Part shown: in pieces, positions 8,079 through 16,418 of the stretch
Layout: each line of letters starts with the position of its first letter
Position numbering within the stretch: position 1 is the stretch's first letter
NCBI GenBank assembly: GCA_003176165.1
Contig: PSRQ01000042.1
Coordinates: forward strand, 1 to 37,893
Origin: Candidatus Cerribacteria bacterium 'Amazon FNV 2010 28 9'
GTDB taxonomy: Bacteria > Patescibacteriota > Microgenomatia > UBA1400 > UBA12028
Direction of reading: 5' to 3'
DNA: 37,893 nt
Position numbers and translations under genes: made by a program
Notes under the pieces: generated by a model
Databases searched by the model: none
The model's input: the letters and a program-made list of their open reading frames with translations, nothing else
What the model was told of the DNA's origin: nothing

Positions 8079-9635
8079 CTATGCCGGATCTTGTTCGTAC
8101 GACTTCCGTGCCTTGATCGCTTCTTCGGCTTTTTGAAGCTCTAGTCCTACATACATCAAATGTCCGGGATCGGTCAGATACTTCCAGTCGGTAATTTGCC
8201 ACGCCACTTCTTGTGCGGTGCGCCCCTCAAAACACTTGATCGCCGGACCACCATTTGGCTCAAAAATGGTAGCACGAATGAGCTTTCCTTGCGGTACTTT
8301 TTTGAGCATCCGCTCGATTGCCATCGGCACCGCTTCGCTTTCATAGCGTTTGGACCAGTATTGATACACTTGTGAATCTTGTTCATCGATCACTTCCACG
8401 ATTACATTGCCCCGCGCATCAAACTCAAAATGCACTTGTGGAGTAAATCCAAGTTCTTTCTCGTAGTGAGACATCAATAAATTGTCCACGAGACCAAAAT
8501 CATCCGCATACATATGCGCACTGTGCGTGATCATCGTGAGTGGCCCCATCTTCATGTTGGCACTATCGGCGATATCTTTTTGGAGTTTACGCAGTGCAAA
8601 TGTGTTGCGCGGCCATCCATGCACCATATCTTGGCTACGGAAATGGCACGTTAAGAAAAATTTATCGTCCTGCACACTTCCAAGCACCATCACTAAACAT
8701 GGAGTGTCTCCTTGATTAACCTCTCCCCAATCACGCACCGGATCGATCGTGATCGCCACCATTTTTTTACTGTCCGGACGATTTTTGAGGAGCTCTTTCA
8801 TCTGTTGAATTTGATCCACACCCAAATCCACACGCAGTCTTTTTCCATAGTTGTATGCCACACCGGGAATTTGACGACTCGTCATGATCTCTGCGTAGTA
8901 GGCTTCGAGTTCAACACGCGCAAATGGCAAATACTGCGGAAAATAAATGTCTTCCGGATTTTCATCAGTGATGACAGCAGTTAAGTTCAAAATTTCTTTC
9001 AAACTATTATCCTTACTGTAGCGTGTGTGTTTGGGGCGACCATACTTGGAAATTTCATTGAGAAGTTTGAGCCATGTCGTTGCTACTTTTGGTGAACTCA
9101 CACGAAACCCAGTTTGTTCGCTAGGAAGTAAGCGGACTTGTGGTTCACTGCGAGGAAATGTGCGCGATTTTTTGGCAAACGGCTCAATAGATTTGGCTGA
9201 CAATTCTTTGGCTTTAGCGATAAAGTCCACGGCATTGCGACCACGCATATCCACTACAGCAACCATTTCTTGAAATTCTTTGATTATGTCGTCGGGAATT
9301 TCTGGCTCGATCTCCCCACGAGCCGCAATGATTTTGCGATCAGCGTCCACGCCTTTTTGTGAAAACATGAGCAGTGAATGTCCCGACAAACTCATCTCTG
9401 CACCCCAAATAAGAATGACTCTGATGTGAGGATTCGCAAAAATATTGCGGATCATCGCGTTGATCCCTTGCGCGCTGTAGAGGTTACCGATCGTGTTGTA
9501 CTCCACGTCTTTGAGTAATCCCTCCACTGCTTGTCGCTCTGTCCACAAACAACAAATCGCGAGATGATGTTTGGGGTTTTTGACTTTGAGAACGTCTTTA
9601 TAAAACAATGGCCAGGTATCAAGATCGATTGGCAT
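8079..9635 (-). CDS. thyA: Thymidylate synthase (archaeal/methanogen-like ThyA) with N-terminal MtrA/DUF4346-like domain
   Basis: C-terminal half: RQIPGVAYNYGKRLR, DTPCLVMVL (catalytic PC), FRSQDMVHGWPRNTFALRKLQKDIAD; N-terminal half: NTIGNLYSAQGINAMIRNIFANPHIRVILIWGAEMSLSGHSLLMFSQKGVDADRKI resembles MtrA-type domains. Confidence 0.75.
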   Translation of the reverse strand: MPIDLDTWPLFYKDVLKVKNPKHHLAICCLWTERQAVEGLLKDVEYNTIGNLYSAQGINAMIRNIFANPHIRVILIWGAEMSLSGHSLLMFSQKGVDADRKIIAARGEIEPEIPDDIIKEFQEMVAVVDMRGRNAVDFIAKAKELSAKSIEPFAKKSRTFPRSEPQVRLLPSEQTGFRVSSPKVATTWLKLLNEISKYGRPKHTRYSKDNSLKEILNLTAVITDENPEDIYFPQYLPFARVELEAYYAEIMTSRQIPGVAYNYGKRLRVDLGVDQIQQMKELLKNRPDSKKMVAITIDPVRDWGEVNQGDTPCLVMVLGSVQDDKFFLTCHFRSQDMVHGWPRNTFALRKLQKDIADSANMKMGPLTMITHSAHMYADDFGLVDNLLMSHYEKELGFTPQVHFEFDARGNVIVEVIDEQDSQVYQYWSKRYESEAVPMAIERMLKKVPQGKLIRATIFEPNGGPAIKCFEGRTAQEVAWQITDWKYLTDPGHLMYVGLELQKAEEAIKARKSYEQDPA

Positions 9636-9647
9636 AGTTGTATGTTG

Positions 9648-9685
9648 CCTCCCCTGCCTGAGGGGAGGTCAGGAGGGGTGGGAGT
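9648..9685. repeat. Palindromic element copy 1 (intergenic)
   Basis: cctcccct(gcctg)aggggaggtcaggaggggtgggag; near-identical to 13217..13254. Confidence 0.8.
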
Positions 9686-9720
9686 CCTTTCAAAAAAATT
9701 CTACATTTTCATTCCAATAG

Positions 9721-9960
9721 TTCATTTTGTCATTCCGACCGGAGCGAAGCGCAGTGGAGGAATCTGTTATTATCATCAAACTATTTCAGACCACAGATCT
9801 CTCGACTTCGCTCGAGATGACACACACGACTTGTCATCCTGAACACGAATGAAATTCGAGTGAAGGATCTTCTCAAAAGTCGGATACGCTATCCGCGAAT
9901 AGCGCCAATAACTTTTAAGAAGATTCTTCTCCGCCAGCCGGCGGACGGCATGACAAACAA
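9721..9960. repeat. Array of small hairpins between topA and thyA
   Basis: Stem-loops include tctcga-cttcgc-tcgaga, cgaat-gaa-attcg, cggata-cgc-tatccg, ccgcc-agcc-ggcgg and gtcattcc/ggaat-type outer arms. Confidence 0.7.
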
Positions 9961-10056
9961 AGAATTAACAAAGGTATTCTGGGAAGATAACAAACAAAAA
10001 ACGAAGATGCAAGGAGGAAGAATCGACAGAAGTGAAGAGAGAAGATTTCTTACTTC

Positions 10057-12324
10057 CTACTTTTTTACTTTTAACTCTTTCTTTGGCTTTCTCACTTTTT
10101 TGCTACTTGGCACTTGTTGCTTGATATTTTTTTCCTCTTTCTTGTTTTCTTTTTCACTACTGTCTGTGCTCTGTTCACTATCAACTGATTTGGGTGGATT
10201 TGCCACATAGCTCATCACAACTTGATTGTCCGCAGTTCCCGGCTTCTGCCAACTTGTCCACTTGCAGGAAGGATAGCGCGAACACCCAAAAAAGATACCA
10301 CGTTTCCCTTGTCGTTGCCTGACTTCACCTTGTCCACATTCGGGACATGTCACGCCGTCGACTTTAAAAATAAGTTTTCCAGTAAATGTACACGTTGGAT
10401 ATCGCGAACAGCTGACGAATTTTCCAAATCGCCCGGTGCGAATGACGAGTTTTCCTTCATGACACAATGGGCACGCTTGGCCCATTTCTTCGACTGGAAT
10501 TTGGGCACGCGCTGCTTCTCCTGTCACGGTTTCCACATTTTTTTCAAACGGAGCAAAAAATTGTTTCACCACACTTACCCACTGCTTTTCACCACGCGAG
10601 ATCGCGTCCAAACTATCTTCCATCCCTGCGGTAAAGGCATAATCAAGTTCCTTGGGAAAATTTTTGACCAGGAAATCACAGACTGTCGTCCCAATAGATG
10701 TTGGCACAAATGCTTTTTGGATACGCTCCACGTACCCGCGAATTTCCAACACTGAAATAATAGACGAGTAGGTACTTGGTCGCCCAATTCCTAATTTTTC
10801 AAGTGTTTTGACCAGTGACGCATCATTGTAGCGCGGTTTAGGCTGCGTAAACTTTTGCAATGCCTCAACCTTTTCTTTGGTCAGCGATTCACCGACGGTC
10901 AGTGATGGAAGTTCAACATCTTCTTTGTTTGGAAACAGCTTCGTCCACCCGTCGAAAAGAAGAACAGAACCCGCTGCTTTGAGCAAGCATACAACTTTGT
11001 CATCCCGCACTTGTTGCGGGATCCCATTAAAAGAATCTTGAACCTTTTGGTGAGATCCCGTACTCGCCAGGCCTTCGGCTTGGCTATACGGGATGACAGG
11101 CGGAGTGGCTTTCACCACAATGGTGGTTTGGTCATACAATGCCTCACTCATTTGACAGGCCAAGAAACGACGCCAAATCAAGTCGTAGAGCTTTTGATGT
11201 CCTTCATCAAGCTGTCCAATTCCTTCCACTGACGTTCGCGTCACTTCTGTGGGACGAATCGCTTCATGTGCTTCCTGCGCATTTTTACTTTTTGTTTGAA
11301 AGGAACGAGGAGAGGATGGAAGATATTTTTCACCATACGTCGCCCCAATATATGAGCGCGCTGTTTCGACGGCACTGGTCGCTAAGTTGACTGAGTCGGT
11401 GCGGTGATATGTAATCAGTCCTTGCTCATACAAGTTTTGAGCAAGCGTCATGGTGCGCTTTGATGAAAAGCCTAAGCGATTGGCAGCTGCCTGTTGTAGC
11501 GTACTTGTCGTAAACGGAGGAAGACTTTGACGTTTGCGCTTGGTGGAATCAACAGAGTCCACGATGTAGCTCGCAGATTCCAAATGAGCCACGATTGGCT
11601 CCACATCTTCTTTTTTGGATGCGGCAAATTCTTTGTCATTCACCTTCCATAACTGAACGGTAAAAGAAGGTTGTTGACTATTCGCTGTGCCCTGTTGGCT
11701 ATGTACTGCAACGTAAATTTCCCAATATTCTTGTGGCACAAAAGCTTGAATCTCTTTTTCACGTTCGACAATTAAACGTAACGCAACAGATTGGACACGT
11801 CCTGCTGAAAGGCCACGCCGAACTTTTTTCCACAGCACTGGAGACATGTAATATCCCACGAGACGATCTACCACACGCCGTGCCTGTTGCGCATCCACCA
11901 AATCCATGTTCAACTCTCCGGGATGCTCAATCGCATGCATGATAGCCTGCTTCGTAATTTCATGGAATGTAGCTCTGACAAACTTCTCCTCTTTTTTGGA
12001 TTTTGAATTTTTAATTTTTGACTTTTCAGCTTCTGTAAGAAGCTGGAGTATGTGCCACGAAATTGCTTCTCCTTCGCGATCAGGGTCTGTAGCTAAGTAA
12101 ATTTTCTCTGCTTCTTTACTCAACTTTTTGAGCGTTGTGATTGTTTTTGTTTTTCCTTCACTTTTGACATATTCAGGTGCAAAATCATGCGCGACATCAA
12201 TGCCAAGTTTTGATTTTGGCAAATCACGAATATGTCCCATGGACGCTTCGATCGCATATCCTTGACCCAAAAACCTACGAAGTGTCTTTGCTTTGGTTGG
12301 TGATTCAACGATAACTAAATTCAT
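10057..12324 (-). CDS. topA: DNA topoisomerase I
   Basis: MNLVIVESPTKAKTLRRFLG, TDPDREGEAISWH, LIYYHRTDSV-type (LITYHRTDSVNL), C-terminal four-Cys zinc ribbons; ATG at 12324. Confidence 0.95.
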   Translation of the reverse strand: MNLVIVESPTKAKTLRRFLGQGYAIEASMGHIRDLPKSKLGIDVAHDFAPEYVKSEGKTKTITTLKKLSKEAEKIYLATDPDREGEAISWHILQLLTEAEKSKIKNSKSKKEEKFVRATFHEITKQAIMHAIEHPGELNMDLVDAQQARRVVDRLVGYYMSPVLWKKVRRGLSAGRVQSVALRLIVEREKEIQAFVPQEYWEIYVAVHSQQGTANSQQPSFTVQLWKVNDKEFAASKKEDVEPIVAHLESASYIVDSVDSTKRKRQSLPPFTTSTLQQAAANRLGFSSKRTMTLAQNLYEQGLITYHRTDSVNLATSAVETARSYIGATYGEKYLPSSPRSFQTKSKNAQEAHEAIRPTEVTRTSVEGIGQLDEGHQKLYDLIWRRFLACQMSEALYDQTTIVVKATPPVIPYSQAEGLASTGSHQKVQDSFNGIPQQVRDDKVVCLLKAAGSVLLFDGWTKLFPNKEDVELPSLTVGESLTKEKVEALQKFTQPKPRYNDASLVKTLEKLGIGRPSTYSSIISVLEIRGYVERIQKAFVPTSIGTTVCDFLVKNFPKELDYAFTAGMEDSLDAISRGEKQWVSVVKQFFAPFEKNVETVTGEAARAQIPVEEMGQACPLCHEGKLVIRTGRFGKFVSCSRYPTCTFTGKLIFKVDGVTCPECGQGEVRQRQGKRGIFFGCSRYPSCKWTSWQKPGTADNQVVMSYVANPPKSVDSEQSTDSSEKENKKEEKNIKQQVPSSKKVRKPKKELKVKK
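10998..11098. repeat. 101-bp composite palindrome inserted in-frame in topA
   Basis: Outer arms tgtcatcccg/cgggatgaca; nested hairpins cccgca..tgcggg and gccaggcc-ttc-ggcttggc; encodes PVIPYSQAEGLASTGSHQKVQDSFNGIPQQVRDDK. Confidence 0.8.
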
Positions 12325-12329
12325 ATTTT

Positions 12330-13499
12330 TTATCGAATAACATAACTTCCGTGCGCTGTTTGTGTAATGACTCCGGAGAGTTCTAATGTGGTAAGAATAA
12401 CCGATAGTTCCCGCGGATTGCAAACAACATATTCTATCAAATCGTCAAGTGTGGCCTCCGTCCGACTTTCTATACACGTATAAATCTGCTCTTCCAACTC
12501 GGATGTAAAGACGGGTTTTTTACTGGCTCTTCTCACTTCTAATCCCTGACCTCTAGTCCCTGCACCCTGTATCCTGTACCCCAGATCTTCTAGTACCTCT
12601 GCTCCGCTACTGATAATTTTTGCTCCCATGTTAACTAATTCTTTCGTTCCATCACTAAATGGAGACGTGATTGGGCCAGGCACTGCATACACGCTTCGTC
12701 CTTGCTCTACGGCACAGTTTGCAGTGATTTTACTGCCGCTTTTGCTTGCGGCTTCCGTAATCACGACACCACTGCTCATGCCAGAAACAATACGATTGCG
12801 CGATGGGAAATTGCCCGGGATCGGCACCTGCCAATATGGAAATTCTGTTATGAGGGCATTTCCACTCTCAATCATATGCTGTGCCAGAGGCATATGTTCA
12901 CGCGGATACATATGATCAAACCCGAACCCCAACACGCCCACCGTTCTCGCACCATTTTCAAGCGCAGTGGTGTGTGCACATGCATCAACACCATACATAA
13001 ACCCAGAAATAATGGCGCAACCCGCATGTGCAAGTTCCCCAGTGATTTTTTGCGTGACGAGTGTTCCGTACGGAGTAATATGACGTGTCCCGACGACAGC
13101 GATACTGAGTTGATCGGAAGGAGGCAGCTTCCCTTTTACATAGAGGACGACCGGCGGATCAGCAATTTCACGCAACAAGGCAGGATATGAGGAATCCTTC
13201 TCTTCTTGTTTGATTTCCTCCCCTCGTGGAGGGGAGGTCAGGAGGGGTGGAAGAGTCGAAAGAATGGTGACATCGTTTTTTTCACAATATTCTCGCAAAA
13301 CTTCAATTGGGTGATCAGTTCTGTGTTTCACGATGAGTGCCGCAAGTTTTTGTGGAAGCCCAACCGAAGTTAAGCGATCAACCGGTGCTGCATACAACTC
13401 ACGTAAATCAGAAAACAAGGTTTGAAGTTTCGCAAATCGGCGCGGACCAATCCCCGGGACACTGGCAATCCATGCATACAGATACACATCGTCGTTCAT
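12330..13499 (-). CDS. dprA: DNA-processing protein DprA/Smf
   Basis: VVGTRHITPYG, ISGFMYGVDACAHTTAL, FPSRNRIVSGMSSGVVITEA, Rossmann-like core plus C-terminal winged-helix; TATCAT 6 nt before ATG. Confidence 0.92.
   Translation of the reverse strand: MNDDVYLYAWIASVPGIGPRRFAKLQTLFSDLRELYAAPVDRLTSVGLPQKLAALIVKHRTDHPIEVLREYCEKNDVTILSTLPPLLTSPPRGEEIKQEEKDSSYPALLREIADPPVVLYVKGKLPPSDQLSIAVVGTRHITPYGTLVTQKITGELAHAGCAIISGFMYGVDACAHTTALENGARTVGVLGFGFDHMYPREHMPLAQHMIESGNALITEFPYWQVPIPGNFPSRNRIVSGMSSGVVITEAASKSGSKITANCAVEQGRSVYAVPGPITSPFSDGTKELVNMGAKIISSGAEVLEDLGYRIQGAGTRGQGLEVRRASKKPVFTSELEEQIYTCIESRTEATLDDLIEYVVCNPRELSVILTTLELSGVITQTAHGSYVIR
13217..13254. repeat. Palindromic element copy 2, in-frame inside dprA
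   Basis: cctcccct(cgtgg)aggggaggtcaggaggggtggaag; encodes LPPLLTSPPRGEE. Confidence 0.8.
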
Positions 13500-13552
13500 G
13501 ACATCATGATAGCAGCAGACAAATCATAACTTCAATTTTCAACTGCAATCTA

Positions 13553-15202
13553 TCATTGAGGATATCTTGCTCGCCAATTATCCCACACTGCTTTGGCAAT
13601 GGGAGCGGCATCCGCAGAGCCTTCCAAAAATGGTTGGTCACTCGTTGATTCGAGTAACACAGTAATGGCAATTTTTGGGTTGACGCGCGGATAAAACATC
13701 GTAAACCATGCATGTGTCTTGCGCCGCCCCTGTGCATCTGCAGAGCCATGTTCGGCTGTGCCAGTCTTGCATGCAACTTTTGCGCTATCCGATGCAGTGG
13801 AGTTCCATTGGAAAAATGGAACTCCAGTTCCTCCTGCTGTGCATGCCCCCACCATCCCATCATTCACAATCTCTACGTTTTCTTTATGCACTGGAATTTC
13901 TTCACAAATAGGAGCATGTTGTGTCAATAGTGTCGGAATACACCATGTTCCATCGCGTGCAAGTGCCGCGGTCATCGCATTGATCTGCAACGGTGTCACC
14001 AGCACGTCCCCTTGCCCAATACCCATGTGATAGGTATCACCCAAATACCATTTTTCTCCAATTGTACTTTCTTTCCACGCGGGGGTGGGAATAAGTCCTG
14101 TTTCCTCTTCATGCAACTCAAACCCTGTGGTTTCCCCAAAATGAAAGAGAGATGCCATGTGCGCAATAGCATCAGGTCCCACTTGCCCTGCAAGTTTGTA
14201 GAAAAACACATCATTACTACTGGTCAGTGCACGCACTACAGTAATATTTCCTTCCGTCCGCCCAAAATCACGCAAAAACCAATTACGGAAAACCGCGTCA
14301 CCTACTTTTACCTGTCCATCATCTAAGATAAGAGAATCTTTTGTAATTGTCCCTTCTTCAAGTCCGGCAAGGGCCACCATCATTTTAAACACACTTCCCG
14401 GTGGATACGGATGCAGGGAGCGATTAATGAGTGGAGTCAGCGGATCATGGAGAGAATCAACCAAAGTATCTTTTGAAAAAGATGGACTACTCACCATGGC
14501 AAGCACCTGGCTTGTGGCAATGTCTGTCGCGATCACCGTTCCAGGACGACCATTCAATGCATTGAACGCCGTTGCAGAAAGTGTGGCATCCAGTGAAAGC
14601 GTAAGATCTTGACCAGAAATGGGCGGCGTTTCATCAACGGTGCGGATAATCTTTCCATTGGCACTCATCTCATATGTTCTGTCTCCTGCAACCCCAGTCA
14701 AGCGATCATTGAATTCCCTTTCAACACCTGTCTTCCCAACAATCTCAGACAGTGAGGCAACATCACTTGTTGTATTGGGATCCACGACCCCTGTATATCC
14801 GATGACGTGACTAAGAGTGTTGCTAAACTGAGGAACACGGCTTTGCGTCTGATACAAGCGTTGCGGGTCATGCAAGAGTAAGTCAAATGCGTGAGCACTG
14901 TCCGTCGCGATTAAAGTAGGATGAATGACGGGAACAGTTTGTACCGCTTCTCTATACACAGGAATATTTGCAACAAGAATATTTCCAAAGCGATCTGTAA
15001 TGATGCCACGATTTGGCAAGATTGTCTGCGTAAAAAAACGATTGTTATCTGCCATTTCACGTAAAGTCTCACCTTGGAAAATCATGAGGTCTACACACCG
15101 TACAATCAGCAAAACCGCAATCCCAACACATATACAAGAAATCCATCCCATCCGTTGGATATGAGTCTGCGATGAAGAAGAGTGAAAAAAAAGTCGCTTC
15201 AT
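13553..15202 (-). CDS. mrdA: Penicillin-binding protein 2 (transpeptidase)
   Basis: N-terminal TM, PGTVIATDIATSQVLAMVSSPSF, HPYPPGSVFKM (SxxK), SSNDVFFYK, CKTGTAEHG (KTG). Confidence 0.92.
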   Translation of the reverse strand: MKRLFFHSSSSQTHIQRMGWISCICVGIAVLLIVRCVDLMIFQGETLREMADNNRFFTQTILPNRGIITDRFGNILVANIPVYREAVQTVPVIHPTLIATDSAHAFDLLLHDPQRLYQTQSRVPQFSNTLSHVIGYTGVVDPNTTSDVASLSEIVGKTGVEREFNDRLTGVAGDRTYEMSANGKIIRTVDETPPISGQDLTLSLDATLSATAFNALNGRPGTVIATDIATSQVLAMVSSPSFSKDTLVDSLHDPLTPLINRSLHPYPPGSVFKMMVALAGLEEGTITKDSLILDDGQVKVGDAVFRNWFLRDFGRTEGNITVVRALTSSNDVFFYKLAGQVGPDAIAHMASLFHFGETTGFELHEEETGLIPTPAWKESTIGEKWYLGDTYHMGIGQGDVLVTPLQINAMTAALARDGTWCIPTLLTQHAPICEEIPVHKENVEIVNDGMVGACTAGGTGVPFFQWNSTASDSAKVACKTGTAEHGSADAQGRRKTHAWFTMFYPRVNPKIAITVLLESTSDQPFLEGSADAAPIAKAVWDNWRARYPQ

Positions 15203-15630
15203 GAAAACACCGTTTCTTGCTTTCGTCGTGACCGGCGAAGCACATGTGCAAGCACAATACTGCCTGGAATGATACTCATCAGTACTGTGGGATGAATATG
15301 ATCAATACCCACTGCGAAAACAATCACAATGCACAGTTGAACACACCATTCGACCCACCATTGTGCGTGCTTTGAAAACGATAGACTGCGAACAAATAGG
15401 ACCAGTGAAATACCAAGTAGAGTAATCCCTAGCGGTCGAAATAAAAAGATATCAACAATCAGGGAAAGTGGAACCAAAAAACGAAGAGATAATCGACGCT
15501 GAACAAGAAGGAAGAAAAACCATGCAGTTGCTCCCGTCAACCCCACAGCTTGCTCTATAAAAACGCACAATAAGAGAAGCGTGAACACGACGAAACAAAC
15601 AAGTGATTCCTGCACAATATGACGTTTCAC
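15199..15630 (-). CDS. mreD: MreD-like membrane protein
   Basis: 143-aa polytopic protein between mreC and PBP2 with ATGA overlaps at both ends. Confidence 0.7.
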   Translation of the reverse strand: MKRHIVQESLVCFVVFTLLLLCVFIEQAVGLTGATAWFFFLLVQRRLSLRFLVPLSLIVDIFLFRPLGITLLGISLVLFVRSLSFSKHAQWWVEWCVQLCIVIVFAVGIDHIHPTVLMSIIPGSIVLAHVLRRSRRKQETVFS

Positions 15631-16415
15631 TGCACTCCTTTCTTGCCCACAAAAACAAGTGCATCAAGAAGTGGAAATCCCTCTAAATGAAGGGTAACAT
15701 CGGTCACAGGATCATTGGCATGAGTTGTAATACGATCAATAGTACCAATAGGCAAAGGTGAAGCAGTACCTGATGGAAGGAGTAGCATATCATCCCCAGA
15801 GTGAATAGTATCGACTCTATCAAGAAACTGAACTTGTGCGACGCCATTTTCAAAACGTAACACGCCTTTTTCTCCTGAGAGAGAATGTACAACACCCCAG
15901 GCTGTTCCTTCGTCCGTCAAAAAAGTAACGAAGGAACGGTCTTTTTCTACTCCACTTACCTGACCAATAACATTGCCATGCGAAACTACAGGAGCGTCAA
16001 TACCAACGCTCGCATCACTTCCAACAAACAATATGTGTTGTCCACTTGCAGTGATCAAATGTGTCGGAACCCATTCTTGGGGTTTTTCACCAGTGGCAAA
16101 CATTGCTTTTAGCGTCACATTCTCTCCCACCACAGAACGAAGTGTTTGCAATTGTGCTTGCTGTTCGCGCGATTGAAGTTCAAGCTCTTCAATCTTTTTT
16201 TGTAAACGTTCACGCTTATTCCAGTAGGTCCCCACGTTGAGCGTCTCCCGAACATGCTGTTCTTCTAATTGGATAGAAAGAAAAACACCTTGCGATTGCT
16301 TCCACAGGAAATGGTTCACCCCCATTACTCCAAATAGCCAACATACACAACCAGTGAGAAATGCAAAGAGAGCTTTGCGAAAAAAGACATCATCAATAGA
16401 CAATTGATCGAACAT
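15627..16415 (-). CDS. mreC: Rod shape-determining protein MreC
   Basis: N-terminal TM, coiled coil, VPTHLITASGQHILFVGSDASVGIDAPVVSHGNVIGQVSGV typical MreC beta domain. Confidence 0.88.
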   Translation of the reverse strand: MFDQLSIDDVFFRKALFAFLTGCVCWLFGVMGVNHFLWKQSQGVFLSIQLEEQHVRETLNVGTYWNKRERLQKKIEELELQSREQQAQLQTLRSVVGENVTLKAMFATGEKPQEWVPTHLITASGQHILFVGSDASVGIDAPVVSHGNVIGQVSGVEKDRSFVTFLTDEGTAWGVVHSLSGEKGVLRFENGVAQVQFLDRVDTIHSGDDMLLLPSGTASPLPIGTIDRITTHANDPVTDVTLHLEGFPLLDALVFVGKKGVQ

Positions 16416-16418
16416 AAC

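Noticed and set aside
9531-10210. Plus-strand ORFs 9531..9842 and 9860..10210
   Set aside because: They run through the hairpin repeat region and antisense to thyA/topA ends; low-complexity content with no homology-like motifs.
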